Shown piece by piece: positions 28,789 through 38,230 of a DNA stretch of 64,000 bases. Position 1 is the stretch's first letter; the number at the start of each line of letters is the position of its first letter. This stretch comes from an uncultured Lachnospiraceae bacterium (GTDB lineage: Bacteria > Bacillota > Clostridia > Lachnospirales > Lachnospiraceae): assembly GCA_947172705.1 (NCBI GenBank), contig CAMWCA010000009.1, forward strand, positions 1 through 64,000, in the 5' to 3' direction. The translations under genes and the position numbers were made by a program. The notes under the pieces were generated by a model. It was not told the DNA's origin. It was given only the letters and a program-made list of their open reading frames with translations, and did no database searches.

Positions 28789-29265
28789 TTATTTTTTTTG
28801 ATCCATAAAATGGGAAGCCGGGATCTGGCTCTTATTCATATTCTGATAATACCCATAAACTGTCTTGGAATTCTTCCTGGACTTTCCAAGATTCTGGCGT
28901 TCCCGCTTAAAACACTTTTCCACCAATGCCTTATTGCGCGCTTCCTGCGCCTGAACAGCAATGCTTCTGTCTGTCACCTGGGCAATCAACTCCTGAAGCC
29001 TTTTGATCTGATCAGCGTATTTGTCCCGATTACCTGCAAGCTCCTGCTTGATTTTCTCATACAGGGACTCAAATCCGTCATCCAGTCCGGTAAGCTCGTC
29101 AATGCACTTTCCCTTTTCATCCACCGTCCGGTCAAAAGCTTCCAGATCTGCCTCTTCCGGCTTTAAAATATTAGTCTGTACCTCGTTGAGCTCCTGAATA
29201 CGCTTTAGCACCTGGATCTTTTTTTCCAGGCTTTCCTCCAGTATGTTCAGATAGTTGTCGATCAT
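28789..29265 (-). CDS. FliT/FlgN-like flagellar export chaperone
   Basis: 158 residues, nearly all helical and charged with a predicted coiled coil (LEESLEKKIQVLKRIQELNEVQ, RDKYADQIKRLQELIAQ). No catalytic motif. Its place directly after fliS, with a four-base overlap (ATGA), is that of fliT, a chaperone for FliD. The fold also resembles FlgN, of which a separate copy sits at 38231. Function is inferred mainly from position and helical character. Confidence 0.7.
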   Translation of the reverse strand: MIDNYLNILEESLEKKIQVLKRIQELNEVQTNILKPEEADLEAFDRTVDEKGKCIDELTGLDDGFESLYEKIKQELAGNRDKYADQIKRLQELIAQVTDRSIAVQAQEARNKALVEKCFKRERQNLGKSRKNSKTVYGYYQNMNKSQIPASHFMDQKK

Positions 29266-29648
29266 AAGGCTCCCTTCTCTCTGTTAAGGCGCATAACCTC
29301 TTTCCATGTATCCCTCATGGAACGGAGATGATCAAGCACTTCATTCAGAATTTCCGTATCCTTCTTAATATTCGCTTCCACCAGTCTCTGCACCATATAC
29401 ACATATACACGTTCAAAATCCTGTGCCACCGGGTACTTCATATCCAATGTGACTCTGAGATGTTCCACGATTCTCTGGGTTTTAACAATGTTCGTGTGCG
29501 CCTTGGGAATGTCCTTCTGTTCAATCGCTGCAATTGCAATATTGCAGAATTTAATTGCTCCCTCGTACAGCATCAGCGTCAGTTCCGCCGGAGATGCCGT
29601 CAAAACCTTACTGTTATTATACTGTGCATAAGCATTGGATAATGGCAT
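29262..29648 (-). CDS. fliS: flagellar export chaperone FliS
   Basis: 128 residues, typical. It starts NAYAQYNNSKVLTASPAELTLMLYEGAIKFC, the FliS signature, and has LRSMRDTWKEV near the end. FliS binds the flagellin C-terminus and prevents premature polymerisation; in Bacillus it also interacts with FliW-controlled homeostasis. It follows fliD by one base. Confidence 0.96.
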   Translation of the reverse strand: MPLSNAYAQYNNSKVLTASPAELTLMLYEGAIKFCNIAIAAIEQKDIPKAHTNIVKTQRIVEHLRVTLDMKYPVAQDFERVYVYMVQRLVEANIKKDTEILNEVLDHLRSMRDTWKEVMRLNREKGAL

Positions 29649-29649
29649 G

Positions 29650-31695
29650 TCATGAGCCTCCTAATAAACTTGTTACTGCGCTGGCATTGGACTGCATTTT
29701 TGCCATTGCTGTCTCCATCGCAGCAAACTTCTTATACCATTTGTCTTCGTAATCCTGAAGTTTCTTTTCTTCCTGGGCAATCTTCTTGGTATACTCATCA
29801 TACTCTTCTTTCATCTTTTTGTCATCGTATACCTTATAGATACTGCTGAACTCTGTGGTTCCCATCATATCAAACAGCTTGCCATACAGCTTCTGTGACA
29901 ACTGGGTAAAGAAACTCACAACTGTATCGGGATCAGAATTAATCATAGCCATCAGTTTGTTTGTTTCATTTCTCACAGCCTCATCATCTTCATCACCGTA
30001 GATATGATAAGCGTTCTTCTCATTATCAGCTGCATTAAAATACCCTAATGTCTCAATGCCGAAGTCATAAAGGAACATTTTCTTTCCATTTACTTCAAAG
30101 CCAGACGCCATAATTTCTTTCATTGCGCCTGCTACAGTGCTTATGGTAGAATCCCGGCGGAGAATACTGTCTTTTATCTTTTCTTCCCACTTTGTGATAT
30201 CAGATTCCGACATCGCCTCTTTTTCTTCGTCTGTTAATGGCTCATAACCCTTAGCAGATTCGGCATTATAGAGTTTATCCATTTCATTGATCAACGCGCT
30301 GTATTCTTTGATAAAGCCTTTGATCATGTCATAGATGCCGCTGGTGTCATTTTTGGTAGTGAGAGTAATCGTTTCTCCCGGAGCTGTCGTACCATTGCAG
30401 GTAATTGTGAGACCATTTACCTGAATGGTATTTGAATTGGACTTATAATCCACTCCATTTAATGTAATAAGACTGTCCTCACCAGCCTGTTTATTTGCAC
30501 CGGTACTTTCTGTCCGAGAAGCGCTGTTGTAAATATCATATGCCTCCTGAAGTTTTGCCTCTACTTCTGCTGTCACCTCATCCGTCAGCTTACCCTTTGC
30601 ATTTGCCGTTTCATCATCTTCCACATAGGTATTGATATCGGCAATCTTACTATTATTCTTGTCAATGGATTCTTTCAGATTATCATAAGACTTAATGTAG
30701 GAGCGTTCTGTCTTATACTCTTCCAATTCTTTCTTTTGATCTTCATCCAGGGTAACGCCTTCAGCTGTCATGTCCTTGATTTTTTGATCCAGCCAATCCC
30801 TGCGGGCGCCTCTCTCCGTATCGTCTGATAAAACTGTAAGCCTGTCTGGATTTTCATTGTATGCTTTCTGAACATCCTGAAGTTTTTTATCAAGCTCCTC
30901 GTTTTTCTTTCTCAGGCTGTTTCTCTCAGAAACATATTTCGCTCTTCTCGCTTCTACTCTGGAATCAATCAGTGCCTGCTTGCCTGTGCCTGCCGGGTCA
31001 GTAAACATGTCTGCATATTCCTTATACGCATTCATTGTCTTCTCGTCGTAAAGCCGAATCCCCAGCTTATCCAATGCCTCCGTTCCTTTTTTGTTGGATG
31101 CAATCAATGTAAAATCGGAAGCCTCACCTAATTCCTTTGCGCCAATATAAAAACGTTGCTGATTTGCATCGAAATTGGCGTTAACTCCGGCGGCTTTCAA
31201 TTGATTAACCAACCCGTCAACGGTAGTATTTTCATCAATGGTAATCTCTGTCTTTTTCCCATTGGTTTCAATTTCAAACTTGCTTCCTGCCTCAATCCCC
31301 AGACGCTCTACCAGCTTACTGCTGCTGGTTAAAGCCTTTCCGTCTGTTCCTTTGATCGATCCGCCGGTCAGGTAGCCTGCCTTGGCAAGCTTTGAAATGG
31401 TCAGACTCTGCACGCTGTCCATGGCATTCCCGTCTGTAACTACACTAACCAGATTGCTGTTGGAAACGCTGGTAGTTTTCTTTGCAAAGGCTGTGGTATA
31501 TTGCATATTTGCCAGAGTTCCACTGTAAAGCTTATAAAGCTTACTGTTCAACTCTTTCCAGGCCTCCGCTTTCCATTCATGCTTCGTCTGCTGCTTTTTT
31601 AAATTGTCAACTTTTGTCTGTCTCGCAGCAACAAGCTGTTGAATAATGCTTTCCGTATCCATACCGGACATCATTCCGGTTACACGCATCGCCAT
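29650..31695 (-). CDS. fliD: flagellar filament cap protein FliD
   Basis: 681 residues, longer than the common 450-550. The N-terminus MAMRVTGMMSGMDTESIIQQLV is the standard FliD start, and the C-terminus ends in a helical coiled coil. Residues about 217-402 form an inserted, very charged helical block (VSERNSLRKKNEELDKKLQDV, KKELEEYKTERSYIKSYDNL) that interrupts the D2/D3 region. FliD caps the growing filament and often acts as an adhesin. Cotranscribed with flaG, fliS and the FliT-like gene from a sigma-28 promoter. Confidence 0.95.
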   Translation of the reverse strand: MAMRVTGMMSGMDTESIIQQLVAARQTKVDNLKKQQTKHEWKAEAWKELNSKLYKLYSGTLANMQYTTAFAKKTTSVSNSNLVSVVTDGNAMDSVQSLTISKLAKAGYLTGGSIKGTDGKALTSSSKLVERLGIEAGSKFEIETNGKKTEITIDENTTVDGLVNQLKAAGVNANFDANQQRFYIGAKELGEASDFTLIASNKKGTEALDKLGIRLYDEKTMNAYKEYADMFTDPAGTGKQALIDSRVEARRAKYVSERNSLRKKNEELDKKLQDVQKAYNENPDRLTVLSDDTERGARRDWLDQKIKDMTAEGVTLDEDQKKELEEYKTERSYIKSYDNLKESIDKNNSKIADINTYVEDDETANAKGKLTDEVTAEVEAKLQEAYDIYNSASRTESTGANKQAGEDSLITLNGVDYKSNSNTIQVNGLTITCNGTTAPGETITLTTKNDTSGIYDMIKGFIKEYSALINEMDKLYNAESAKGYEPLTDEEKEAMSESDITKWEEKIKDSILRRDSTISTVAGAMKEIMASGFEVNGKKMFLYDFGIETLGYFNAADNEKNAYHIYGDEDDEAVRNETNKLMAMINSDPDTVVSFFTQLSQKLYGKLFDMMGTTEFSSIYKVYDDKKMKEEYDEYTKKIAQEEKKLQDYEDKWYKKFAAMETAMAKMQSNASAVTSLLGGS

Positions 31696-31706
31696 ATTTA
31701 TGCCTC

Positions 31707-32150
31707 CTATCTTCTCTCATCCACAAGGATGCCTGCCAGTTCCCACGCCTTTGCAATCATGTCAAGGGTCTTTTCCGGCGGAAGCTCTTTGATCACTTCC
31801 TTGGATTCCTTGTCTACAATTTTAATGGTAACGCGGTTGGTAGCTTCATGGATCCCAAAAATTGCTTCAGAGTGGGATAAATTCTTGTTCAGATTCTCCA
31901 CTGCTTTTTTGATCTGCTCTGTGGTTGCCTGCTGCTGATCTCTTGCCGCGCTGTCAGAATTGTCCTTGCTGCTTCCCTGGCGGTTCTTTCGGTCAGCCTC
32001 TGCAACCTTCACAGTGGTCGCATCGTATACATTGTTCTGTTCCTGTGTAGCAACATCCATGTTCTCTACCGCTTGTTTCTGTACAGGTCTTGCCTGCTGT
32101 GTGTTTTGTGCCTGATAAGTCATAGCACTTCCTAATGGTTCTACTGCCAT
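31707..32150 (-). CDS. flaG: FlaG-family flagellar protein
   Basis: 147 residues. The C-terminal half matches FlaG (LSHSEAIFGIHEATNRVTIKIVDKESKEVIKELPPEKTLDMIAKAWELAGILVDERR). The N-terminal half is Gln/Ala-rich and low in complexity. FlaG affects filament length in other bacteria. The ATG at 32150 is chosen over an upstream GTG because GGAGG lies eight bases ahead. First gene behind the second sigma-28 promoter. Confidence 0.92.
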   Translation of the reverse strand: MAVEPLGSAMTYQAQNTQQARPVQKQAVENMDVATQEQNNVYDATTVKVAEADRKNRQGSSKDNSDSAARDQQQATTEQIKKAVENLNKNLSHSEAIFGIHEATNRVTIKIVDKESKEVIKELPPEKTLDMIAKAWELAGILVDERR

Positions 32151-32215
32151 TGTAATCACCTCCGTGTGATATAAAAAATTTTAAAACTATAGAGTTTCCC
32201 TGTCTTCTTAAGTAT

Positions 32216-32242
32216 ATATCGGAAAAAGCGAGAAAAAATTTA
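32216..32242 (-). promoter_or_regulatory. sigma-28 promoter of flaG-fliD-fliS-fliT
   Basis: Minus strand TAAATTTT, 11 bases, TCCGATAT, about 65 bases before flaG. Same spacing and same -10 as the flagellin promoter. Confidence 0.85.
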
Positions 32243-32290
32243 TAGGTTTTTTATATTTTTTGTAAAAATCCCTATGAGAATTCTTCACAG

Positions 32291-32321
32291 AAAAAGGCAT
32301 CCGCCTTTTCAGGCAAATGCC
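32291..32321 (-). terminator. csrA terminator
   Basis: GGCATTTGCC and GGCGGATGCC form a 10-bp stem with two mismatches (32296-32305 with 32312-32321), followed by five T on the minus strand. It ends the flgM-csrA operon before the flaG promoter. Confidence 0.8.
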
Positions 32322-32340
32322 CTTTATTTTACCAGGTCTT

Positions 32341-32559
32341 CTATCCCAGCAGGTTCTTCAGAACCTCCAGGCCGTCCAGATTGACTGCCTCCTGGTTTGC
32401 TTCCTGGATCTGTACATAAACCTCTTTCCGATAGATCGGAACCTCCTTCGGTGCGCTGATGCCCAGCTTTACCTGTTCTCCCTTAATTTCCAGCACAGTA
32501 ATTTCAATATTGTTATTGATTACAAGGGCTTCGTTTTTCTTTCTGGATAAAGCTAACAT
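32341..32559 (-). CDS. csrA: carbon storage regulator CsrA
   Basis: 72 residues, RNA-binding dimer that blocks translation by occupying GGA motifs near ribosome binding sites. Clear family start MLALSRKKNEALVINNNIEITVLEI and GISAPKEVPIYRKEVY. It begins one base after the fliW stop, so the two are coupled. In Bacillus, FliW sequesters CsrA until flagellin titrates FliW; the same circuit is expected here, acting on the flagellin leader. Confidence 0.96.
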   Translation of the reverse strand: MLALSRKKNEALVINNNIEITVLEIKGEQVKLGISAPKEVPIYRKEVYVQIQEANQEAVNLDGLEVLKNLLG

Positions 32560-33015
32560 TTATTCACCTGCTTTCTTTGCATTCAAGATATCGTAAATAG
32601 GGAATTTTACAGCATAGTCTTCACCCTCAATAATAACCTGACATGCTTGTTTTTCCGCCGCATTGATTACAATGGGTCCTCTTAAATTGACGCTCATTTT
32701 CGTCAGATCCTTAGGTACCGAAACGGTAACCATCACCAACATCTCCTCCGGATGGAGTTCTCCAATGGATTTTAACAATTCATCATCCACCTCCGGATTG
32801 TAATCCGGCTTTACAAGAAGGGGATCCATCACCGGCATTGCAAACCCCGGCTCCTGTACAGACTGAAGCCAATGGATCGCTCCCACGCCCTTTTCCTGGT
32901 CATGTACAAGGGCAAAATCCATCAGCTCCGGAAACCCTATGATTCCGGAAGGAAAATGAATGATCTTTTCATCCGCTATCTCGATTTCCCCAAAAACCTT
33001 CGTATTAATCTTCAT
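32560..33015 (-). CDS. fliW: flagellar assembly factor FliW
   Basis: 151 residues. Motifs: IHFPSGIIGFPE at the N-terminus, AIHWLQSVQEPGFAMPVMDP, and NLRGPIVINAAEKQACQVI. FliW binds CsrA allosterically and is released by binding cytoplasmic flagellin. It lies between flgL and csrA, the usual partner order. Confidence 0.96.
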   Translation of the reverse strand: MKINTKVFGEIEIADEKIIHFPSGIIGFPELMDFALVHDQEKGVGAIHWLQSVQEPGFAMPVMDPLLVKPDYNPEVDDELLKSIGELHPEEMLVMVTVSVPKDLTKMSVNLRGPIVINAAEKQACQVIIEGEDYAVKFPIYDILNAKKAGE

Positions 33016-33048
33016 ACCCTCTCCTATCTGCGTGCCGCCACGCCTGCG

Positions 33049-34737
33049 TTAAATGTAATTCATCAGGGATGTCTGCATGATCTTTCCCGTTGCCATAAGA
33101 GCCGCTTCATAGGTAAGCTCCGTACTGGTAAGCTGAACCGCAACCTCTGCAATATCCGCATCCTCATTCTCGGACTGTAAAGTCTGGAACGTAGTCTTCT
33201 GATCCATAAGACGGTTGCTGACCAGGGAAAGGCGCTGGCTTCTGGTTCCGTTATCGGTAATCGCCACATTGGTATCGTCCAGATATCCCTGTACCTTTGT
33301 AATGGTTCCCCCAAACATATTGTGGATCTTTTCCCGCAAATAACTGTATGCCTTTTCGGCAGCATCGTATTTCTTCTTCAGATCATCATACTCTGGAGTG
33401 CCTTCCTCCTGCTCCTTAAAGAGCGTCTTCATATCCTCTCTTACATCATACATTTCCTTAAGGTCTTTCAGCGCAAGCTCCAAATCGTCTATGTCTCTGT
33501 CCAAACCATGTCCAAACACCTCGTCTGCAGTTGTATTGACCTGTATTTTTTGATTGTATCCCACATCATATTCAATGGTCTGGCGTTTCCCTGTATCCGG
33601 TACATACAGCGTATTACCGCCGGCATCCGTTTCATACACCGGATCGCCATTACCGTCCACCATGGGTTTTCCGTCAGCTCCCAACTTAGGAACAGGCTTT
33701 TGGTTATAATGCACGGTTTTGGGATTCCCGCCTTCGTCCAGATTCGTTTCCTCACAGGCAAAATAATGCTCCGGACGCAAATCCCCGTCCTTCCACTCAT
33801 TCTTTGTATATGTCAGCTGAATCTCCGTACTGTTTCCACCTGCGGCATTCACATCCGCTTCCATTTTCGCATACGCTTTGTCGCTGAAAAGGATCTCGCC
33901 CGTTTCCGGAATAAAGATCACGGACTCAGCCTGCCCTATATTATCATTCATAGCTTTCAGGTAAGGGTCCTGTGCCAAGGGTACCGTTTGCGCCTTTATG
34001 GGAAAAGCAACGCCGCCTACCATAATCGTCAGATCCCCTTCTGCAAAAGCCCCGGTGATCGCATCCGGCGCCGTTCCCACCAAGTCATCGTAGGAGAGAC
34101 GCATTCTATGGATATCGCCGTTGCGAATATCCTGCTCCACGATGCCGGCATAGCTTGCATCCGTATAATTGCTCTTATTCAGCCCTGCCAGATTGCCGAT
34201 ATCCGTATAATTGAGAACATCAAAATCCTGTATGGTATTCTGCTCTGTGATTTTATAGCTGGGGTACCCCTCGGGCGCTTCCTCGATCTCTTCCGTAAAG
34301 GACATGGTGGTATCTGTCCGGTATCCGGTAAATACATATCTTCCTGCATAATCCACGTTTCCGGTGGAATAAAATTCATCCCGCAGGGACTTCATCTGTT
34401 GTATGATGATCTCCAGGTCTTCCGGTCCCAGATCCTTATTGGCGCCCTTATTTGCCTGCTTGGACAAATCTGTGAGCACATCTGTCACCTTAGACAAAGA
34501 CTTGCCCGTTACATCCAGCCAGCTGTTTGCATCCGGCGCATTCTTTGTATAGAACTGGGTCAGCTCTGAAACGCTGGTTCGAAGCCGCAGAGCGCGAATA
34601 GCGATCACCGGATCATCCGAAGGACGGGTGATCTTCTTCTCGGTGGACATCATAGTACTCAGTTTATCCTGCAATATCTTGTTATTATTAATATTATACA
34701 GGGAATTATTCTGCATAATTTTATTAGTCATTCTCAT
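33049..34737 (-). CDS. flgL: flagellar hook-filament junction protein FlgL (HAP3)
   Basis: 562 residues, longer than the 300-residue FlgL of enterics but like other Lachnospiraceae members. The N-terminal flagellin-like domain has LQDKLSTMMSTEKKITRPSDDPVIAIRALRLRTS, and the C-terminal helix is LTSTELTYEAALMATGKIMQTSLMNYI. The large middle part is beta-rich and contains a Pro/Gly repeat-like stretch. GGAGG lies eight bases before the ATG. Joins hook and filament together with FlgK. Confidence 0.95.
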   Translation of the reverse strand: MRMTNKIMQNNSLYNINNNKILQDKLSTMMSTEKKITRPSDDPVIAIRALRLRTSVSELTQFYTKNAPDANSWLDVTGKSLSKVTDVLTDLSKQANKGANKDLGPEDLEIIIQQMKSLRDEFYSTGNVDYAGRYVFTGYRTDTTMSFTEEIEEAPEGYPSYKITEQNTIQDFDVLNYTDIGNLAGLNKSNYTDASYAGIVEQDIRNGDIHRMRLSYDDLVGTAPDAITGAFAEGDLTIMVGGVAFPIKAQTVPLAQDPYLKAMNDNIGQAESVIFIPETGEILFSDKAYAKMEADVNAAGGNSTEIQLTYTKNEWKDGDLRPEHYFACEETNLDEGGNPKTVHYNQKPVPKLGADGKPMVDGNGDPVYETDAGGNTLYVPDTGKRQTIEYDVGYNQKIQVNTTADEVFGHGLDRDIDDLELALKDLKEMYDVREDMKTLFKEQEEGTPEYDDLKKKYDAAEKAYSYLREKIHNMFGGTITKVQGYLDDTNVAITDNGTRSQRLSLVSNRLMDQKTTFQTLQSENEDADIAEVAVQLTSTELTYEAALMATGKIMQTSLMNYI

Positions 34738-34750
34738 GCTCGTGTCCTCC

Positions 34751-36571
34751 TTATACGCCGGTACGTAAGATCAGTTGGTCATAGATCTCTGTCAGGGTCT
34801 GTATCATCCGGGAAGCAAGGTTATAAGAGTTCTGGAATTTTACCAGGCTTACCGCTTCCTCGTCTTCATCCACGCCTGAAATAGATGTTCTCTGATTATC
34901 AATAGAATTTTTCAGTCCGTTGTAAGTGTTGTAAAAGGTGTTAGCGTTGCTGGCGTTCAATGCCATATCTGACAGGATCATTTCCAGCATCTGTCCTGCC
35001 GTCCCGTTACGGAAGCTGAACTTTTCCTTGCTATTAATGAGAGAAATCAACTCTTCGATCTGTCCGCATTCCTCCACGCCCACACTGGCGCTGCTTCTGG
35101 TTCCCAAATGAGATGGATTGCTGAGCAGCTCTGCATTGATAGTAATATTGCCCGCCGTCAACTCATAATATCCATTGGCATCTGCGAAATCATCTGCGCC
35201 ATACTCGCTGCCTGCGCCGTCTTTTCCTGTAAAGAAAATACAGCCCGGATTTCCCTCTGCGTCCGTTCCGTTGGTAAAGATCTCGTTCACCTTCGCCGAA
35301 AAGCCGCGAATCCACTCGTTCATCTGCTTCATATAATAAGGGATGCCCTGGTATCTTACTTCCGCCTCTGTTTTGGCGTCTTTTCCTACCTTGCCCGCGT
35401 CCACTCTTGCCCCTTTGTCATTGTCCATGGTGAAGGTGTAGGTCTGCGTCGCCTCGTCATATGTCCAGTCTTTATAATAATAACGGGTATTTCCAATATT
35501 GATCACACCGCCTGTAGCAGATAAGGTACACTCCTCCATCCTCTTAAGATACTCGTCGTTTACCTTGATCACCACCTGATCGCCGTTCGTTGCGTCAGGA
35601 GTAACAGACTGCACTACGCCCTTAAAGTTAGCGCCGTCATTACCGTCCCTTAATTCTGCCAGCCCTTTCAATTTACCGCCCATAGCGGCGTTTACAAGGC
35701 TGAATTCATTTCCGTTAGACCACTTGATCTGATACAAGCCGTCTGCATCGGTCTGGTTTACCTTTTCATTTGCAGCCCTCGCCACATAAGTCAAGGTATT
35801 ATAAGTATTGCCGTCTACCAAGGGCTGACCGCCTGCTATACGTACCAGATATCTGTGCCCTCCAGTTTCTATTTCCGGATGATAAGGATCTACAATGGGC
35901 GTTTCGCTTATCTCAACGTCTACGTATTCTGATAATTCATCAATCAAAAGATCTCTCTGATCCCTCAGTTCATTGGCCGACGCTCCGGAAAGCTCCACTA
36001 CGTTGATCTGCTTATTAAGGGTGGCAATCTTCTCTGAAATAGAGTTGATCTGATCCACACATTGCTTGATCTCCAGATTGATGTCCTTCTGTAATTCCTG
36101 GAGATTACCATACATATTGTTAAAGTAATCCGTGAGCGCTTTCGCTGAGGCAATAAATTCCGCCTTGGAGGAATCACTGCTGGAATTGGTCGTCACCGAC
36201 TGCAAAGTAGCGCTGAATCGATTGAAAATACTTCTGAAACCGCTGGTATTATCATCGTTCATATACTCCTCTAAGGTCTTCATATAATATTGCTTTGCTG
36301 AAAACTCACCAAACTTGCTGTTGTTATCCCAGTATTTCATATCATAGAAATTATCTCTCACCCGCTCAATGGCAATGGTATCCACACCGGCGCCGGCGCA
36401 TCCGTAAGTGGTAAAAACCCGCAATGCAAGATTCGCCTGCTGGGTCACCTGCTGACGGCTGTAACCTGTGGTCTGGGCATTGGAGATATTGTTTGCCGTA
36501 GTATTCAAAGCGGCATTGGAGGCGCGGAGCCCCGATCCTGCTATATATAGTCCAAAAAATTGTGACGGCAT
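34751..36571 (-). CDS. flgK: flagellar hook-associated protein FlgK (HAP1), copy 1
   Basis: 606 residues. The N-terminus FGLYIAGSGLRASNAALNTTANNISNAQTTGYSRQQV is the flagellar rod/hook signature, and the C-terminus VSLVKFQNSYNLASRMIQTLTEIYDQLI is the FlgK end. It lies 13 bases upstream of flgL and 17 bases downstream of the second FlgK. The two FlgK proteins agree at both ends but differ throughout the middle, so they are real paralogues. Confidence 0.93.
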   Translation of the reverse strand: MPSQFFGLYIAGSGLRASNAALNTTANNISNAQTTGYSRQQVTQQANLALRVFTTYGCAGAGVDTIAIERVRDNFYDMKYWDNNSKFGEFSAKQYYMKTLEEYMNDDNTSGFRSIFNRFSATLQSVTTNSSSDSSKAEFIASAKALTDYFNNMYGNLQELQKDINLEIKQCVDQINSISEKIATLNKQINVVELSGASANELRDQRDLLIDELSEYVDVEISETPIVDPYHPEIETGGHRYLVRIAGGQPLVDGNTYNTLTYVARAANEKVNQTDADGLYQIKWSNGNEFSLVNAAMGGKLKGLAELRDGNDGANFKGVVQSVTPDATNGDQVVIKVNDEYLKRMEECTLSATGGVINIGNTRYYYKDWTYDEATQTYTFTMDNDKGARVDAGKVGKDAKTEAEVRYQGIPYYMKQMNEWIRGFSAKVNEIFTNGTDAEGNPGCIFFTGKDGAGSEYGADDFADANGYYELTAGNITINAELLSNPSHLGTRSSASVGVEECGQIEELISLINSKEKFSFRNGTAGQMLEMILSDMALNASNANTFYNTYNGLKNSIDNQRTSISGVDEDEEAVSLVKFQNSYNLASRMIQTLTEIYDQLILRTGV

Positions 36572-36588
36572 CTATTTCACTTCCTTCC

Positions 36589-38205
36589 TTAGCTTCCTAA
36601 TGTGTTGATAATATGCTCCATCAGTTCGCTGATTACATTGATATATCTGCTTGCCGCATTGTAAGCGTTCTGGAACATGATCATATTGCTTAATTCTTCA
36701 TCCGAGGAAACCCCTAATACCTGCTCCCTTGCAGCAGCCGTATTATCAACCGTGATCTGCTGGTTCTCGCTGATTCCATACAAAACGTCTCCGGTATTGG
36801 CTACCTGGGAAATCAGATTATTATAATAATTGATAAAGTTTGTAGTGGTCTTAACGTTAGGATTCAGGGTATGGGTCTCTTCTGTAAAAAGATCCTTAAG
36901 GGCATCCGCCGTTGCCTGATCAACCACCTTATCATCCTTCTTAAAACTGAGCAGGGAAGGCGACTGTTTAATGACGCCATTGATAATCAGGTTGTTGACC
37001 GTGAAATCATCCGGATCTGTGCTGTCTGTTTTGGTATTGAATACCGTATAGATATTGCCATCGGCATCCCGCATGTAGGTCGAATCCGGATTGATCGCCG
37101 TTTCCGCTTCCGCTGCCTTCTTCAGCACATCGTTAATACCTGTGGTGACATCATGGATCAGCTGATCAAATTCCGCCTGTATATTCATAACAATGGACTG
37201 GGAAATTTCCCTGTCATAAACCTTTGGGTCCTTCAGATCTTCATGGGTAGCGCGCCTGTCGCCTCTTGCAAGAAGCATGGACTTCAAAGCGCCGATATCC
37301 GTATTGGTTGCCGTGGAGATCTCCTGCTCCAAATTGAAAAGCTGAGCCCCTTTGATATCCACCGTTTCTTTTCCGCCTACTGTCACTTTCTTTGCAAGCT
37401 GTTTCCAATAAGGGGTGTAAAAACCTGTGGTCTCATCTTGCAGCAGTTCAATCTGATTTGCCGAATCGGACTTGACAAAGTCCTTCCCCTCTATCTTGAT
37501 CAGAATATTGCCGTCAAAATCCGTTCTGCAATCTATATTTGCCATCGCTGAAAGTTCATCTATCAGCTGGTTTCTTTCATCTCTTAAATCGTTTGCCTTT
37601 TCTACCTTGCCGCTCTCGATCTTTAAGATTTCCTTGTTCAGCTCTGCAATACGCTCTCCATAGGCATTGATGGTTTTCACCTGCTGGGAAATCTTAAAAT
37701 TCAGATTGTCCTGATATTCGCTCAGTCCCGCATACACCGCCTGTCCCCGGGTCAGGAACTCATTACAGCGCTGTACAAATACGCCCTGATTCACCGAATT
37801 GCCGGGGTCCTTTGCCAGCTCCTGCACAGAAGCCCACAGATTCTCTATGGATTCTGCAAAGGCTTCCCCCTGAAGCTCCTGGAAAAGGTCTTCTATTTCT
37901 TCCACAGCCGACAAAGACACATCGTAAAATGCGCTTCTTCCCGATTCTCTGCGGTATGTTTTATCAAGGAAATAATCTCTGACCTGTTTTACCTGAGAAT
38001 AATTGACCCCAAGACCGATCTGCTGATAAGAAACAGCAGATGCCGAGGTAGAAATGGTATTATAAATACGGGTGCCTTGCTGCACCTGTTGTCTGGTATA
38101 TCCGATCGTATCCATATTGGACATGTTATGCGCCGTTGTATTAAGCGCATTCTGCCCCATCTGTAATCCACTTACACCAACATATAAACTTCCAAATAAA
38201 GACAT
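36589..38205 (-). CDS. flgK: flagellar hook-associated protein FlgK (HAP1), copy 2
   Basis: 538 residues, starting MSLFGSLYVGVSGLQMGQNALNTTAHNMSN and ending MIMFQNAYNAASRYINVISELMEHIINTLG. Both ends fit FlgK. The middle (about 230-450) differs from copy 1. Which copy forms the canonical junction, or whether they alternate or stack, cannot be told from sequence. Cotranscribed from the flgM sigma-28 promoter. Confidence 0.93.
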   Translation of the reverse strand: MSLFGSLYVGVSGLQMGQNALNTTAHNMSNMDTIGYTRQQVQQGTRIYNTISTSASAVSYQQIGLGVNYSQVKQVRDYFLDKTYRRESGRSAFYDVSLSAVEEIEDLFQELQGEAFAESIENLWASVQELAKDPGNSVNQGVFVQRCNEFLTRGQAVYAGLSEYQDNLNFKISQQVKTINAYGERIAELNKEILKIESGKVEKANDLRDERNQLIDELSAMANIDCRTDFDGNILIKIEGKDFVKSDSANQIELLQDETTGFYTPYWKQLAKKVTVGGKETVDIKGAQLFNLEQEISTATNTDIGALKSMLLARGDRRATHEDLKDPKVYDREISQSIVMNIQAEFDQLIHDVTTGINDVLKKAAEAETAINPDSTYMRDADGNIYTVFNTKTDSTDPDDFTVNNLIINGVIKQSPSLLSFKKDDKVVDQATADALKDLFTEETHTLNPNVKTTTNFINYYNNLISQVANTGDVLYGISENQQITVDNTAAAREQVLGVSSDEELSNMIMFQNAYNAASRYINVISELMEHIINTLGS

Positions 38206-38230
38206 ATCATCACCTCATAATTCACAAGGA

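Noticed and set aside
33322..34569. 415-codon plus-strand frame opposite flgL
   Set aside because: A shadow of FlgL, which is complete; the translation has no recognisable family features.
34751..38205. Two FlgK genes as an assembly duplication
   Set aside because: Their sequences and lengths differ strongly apart from the conserved ends, so both are real.
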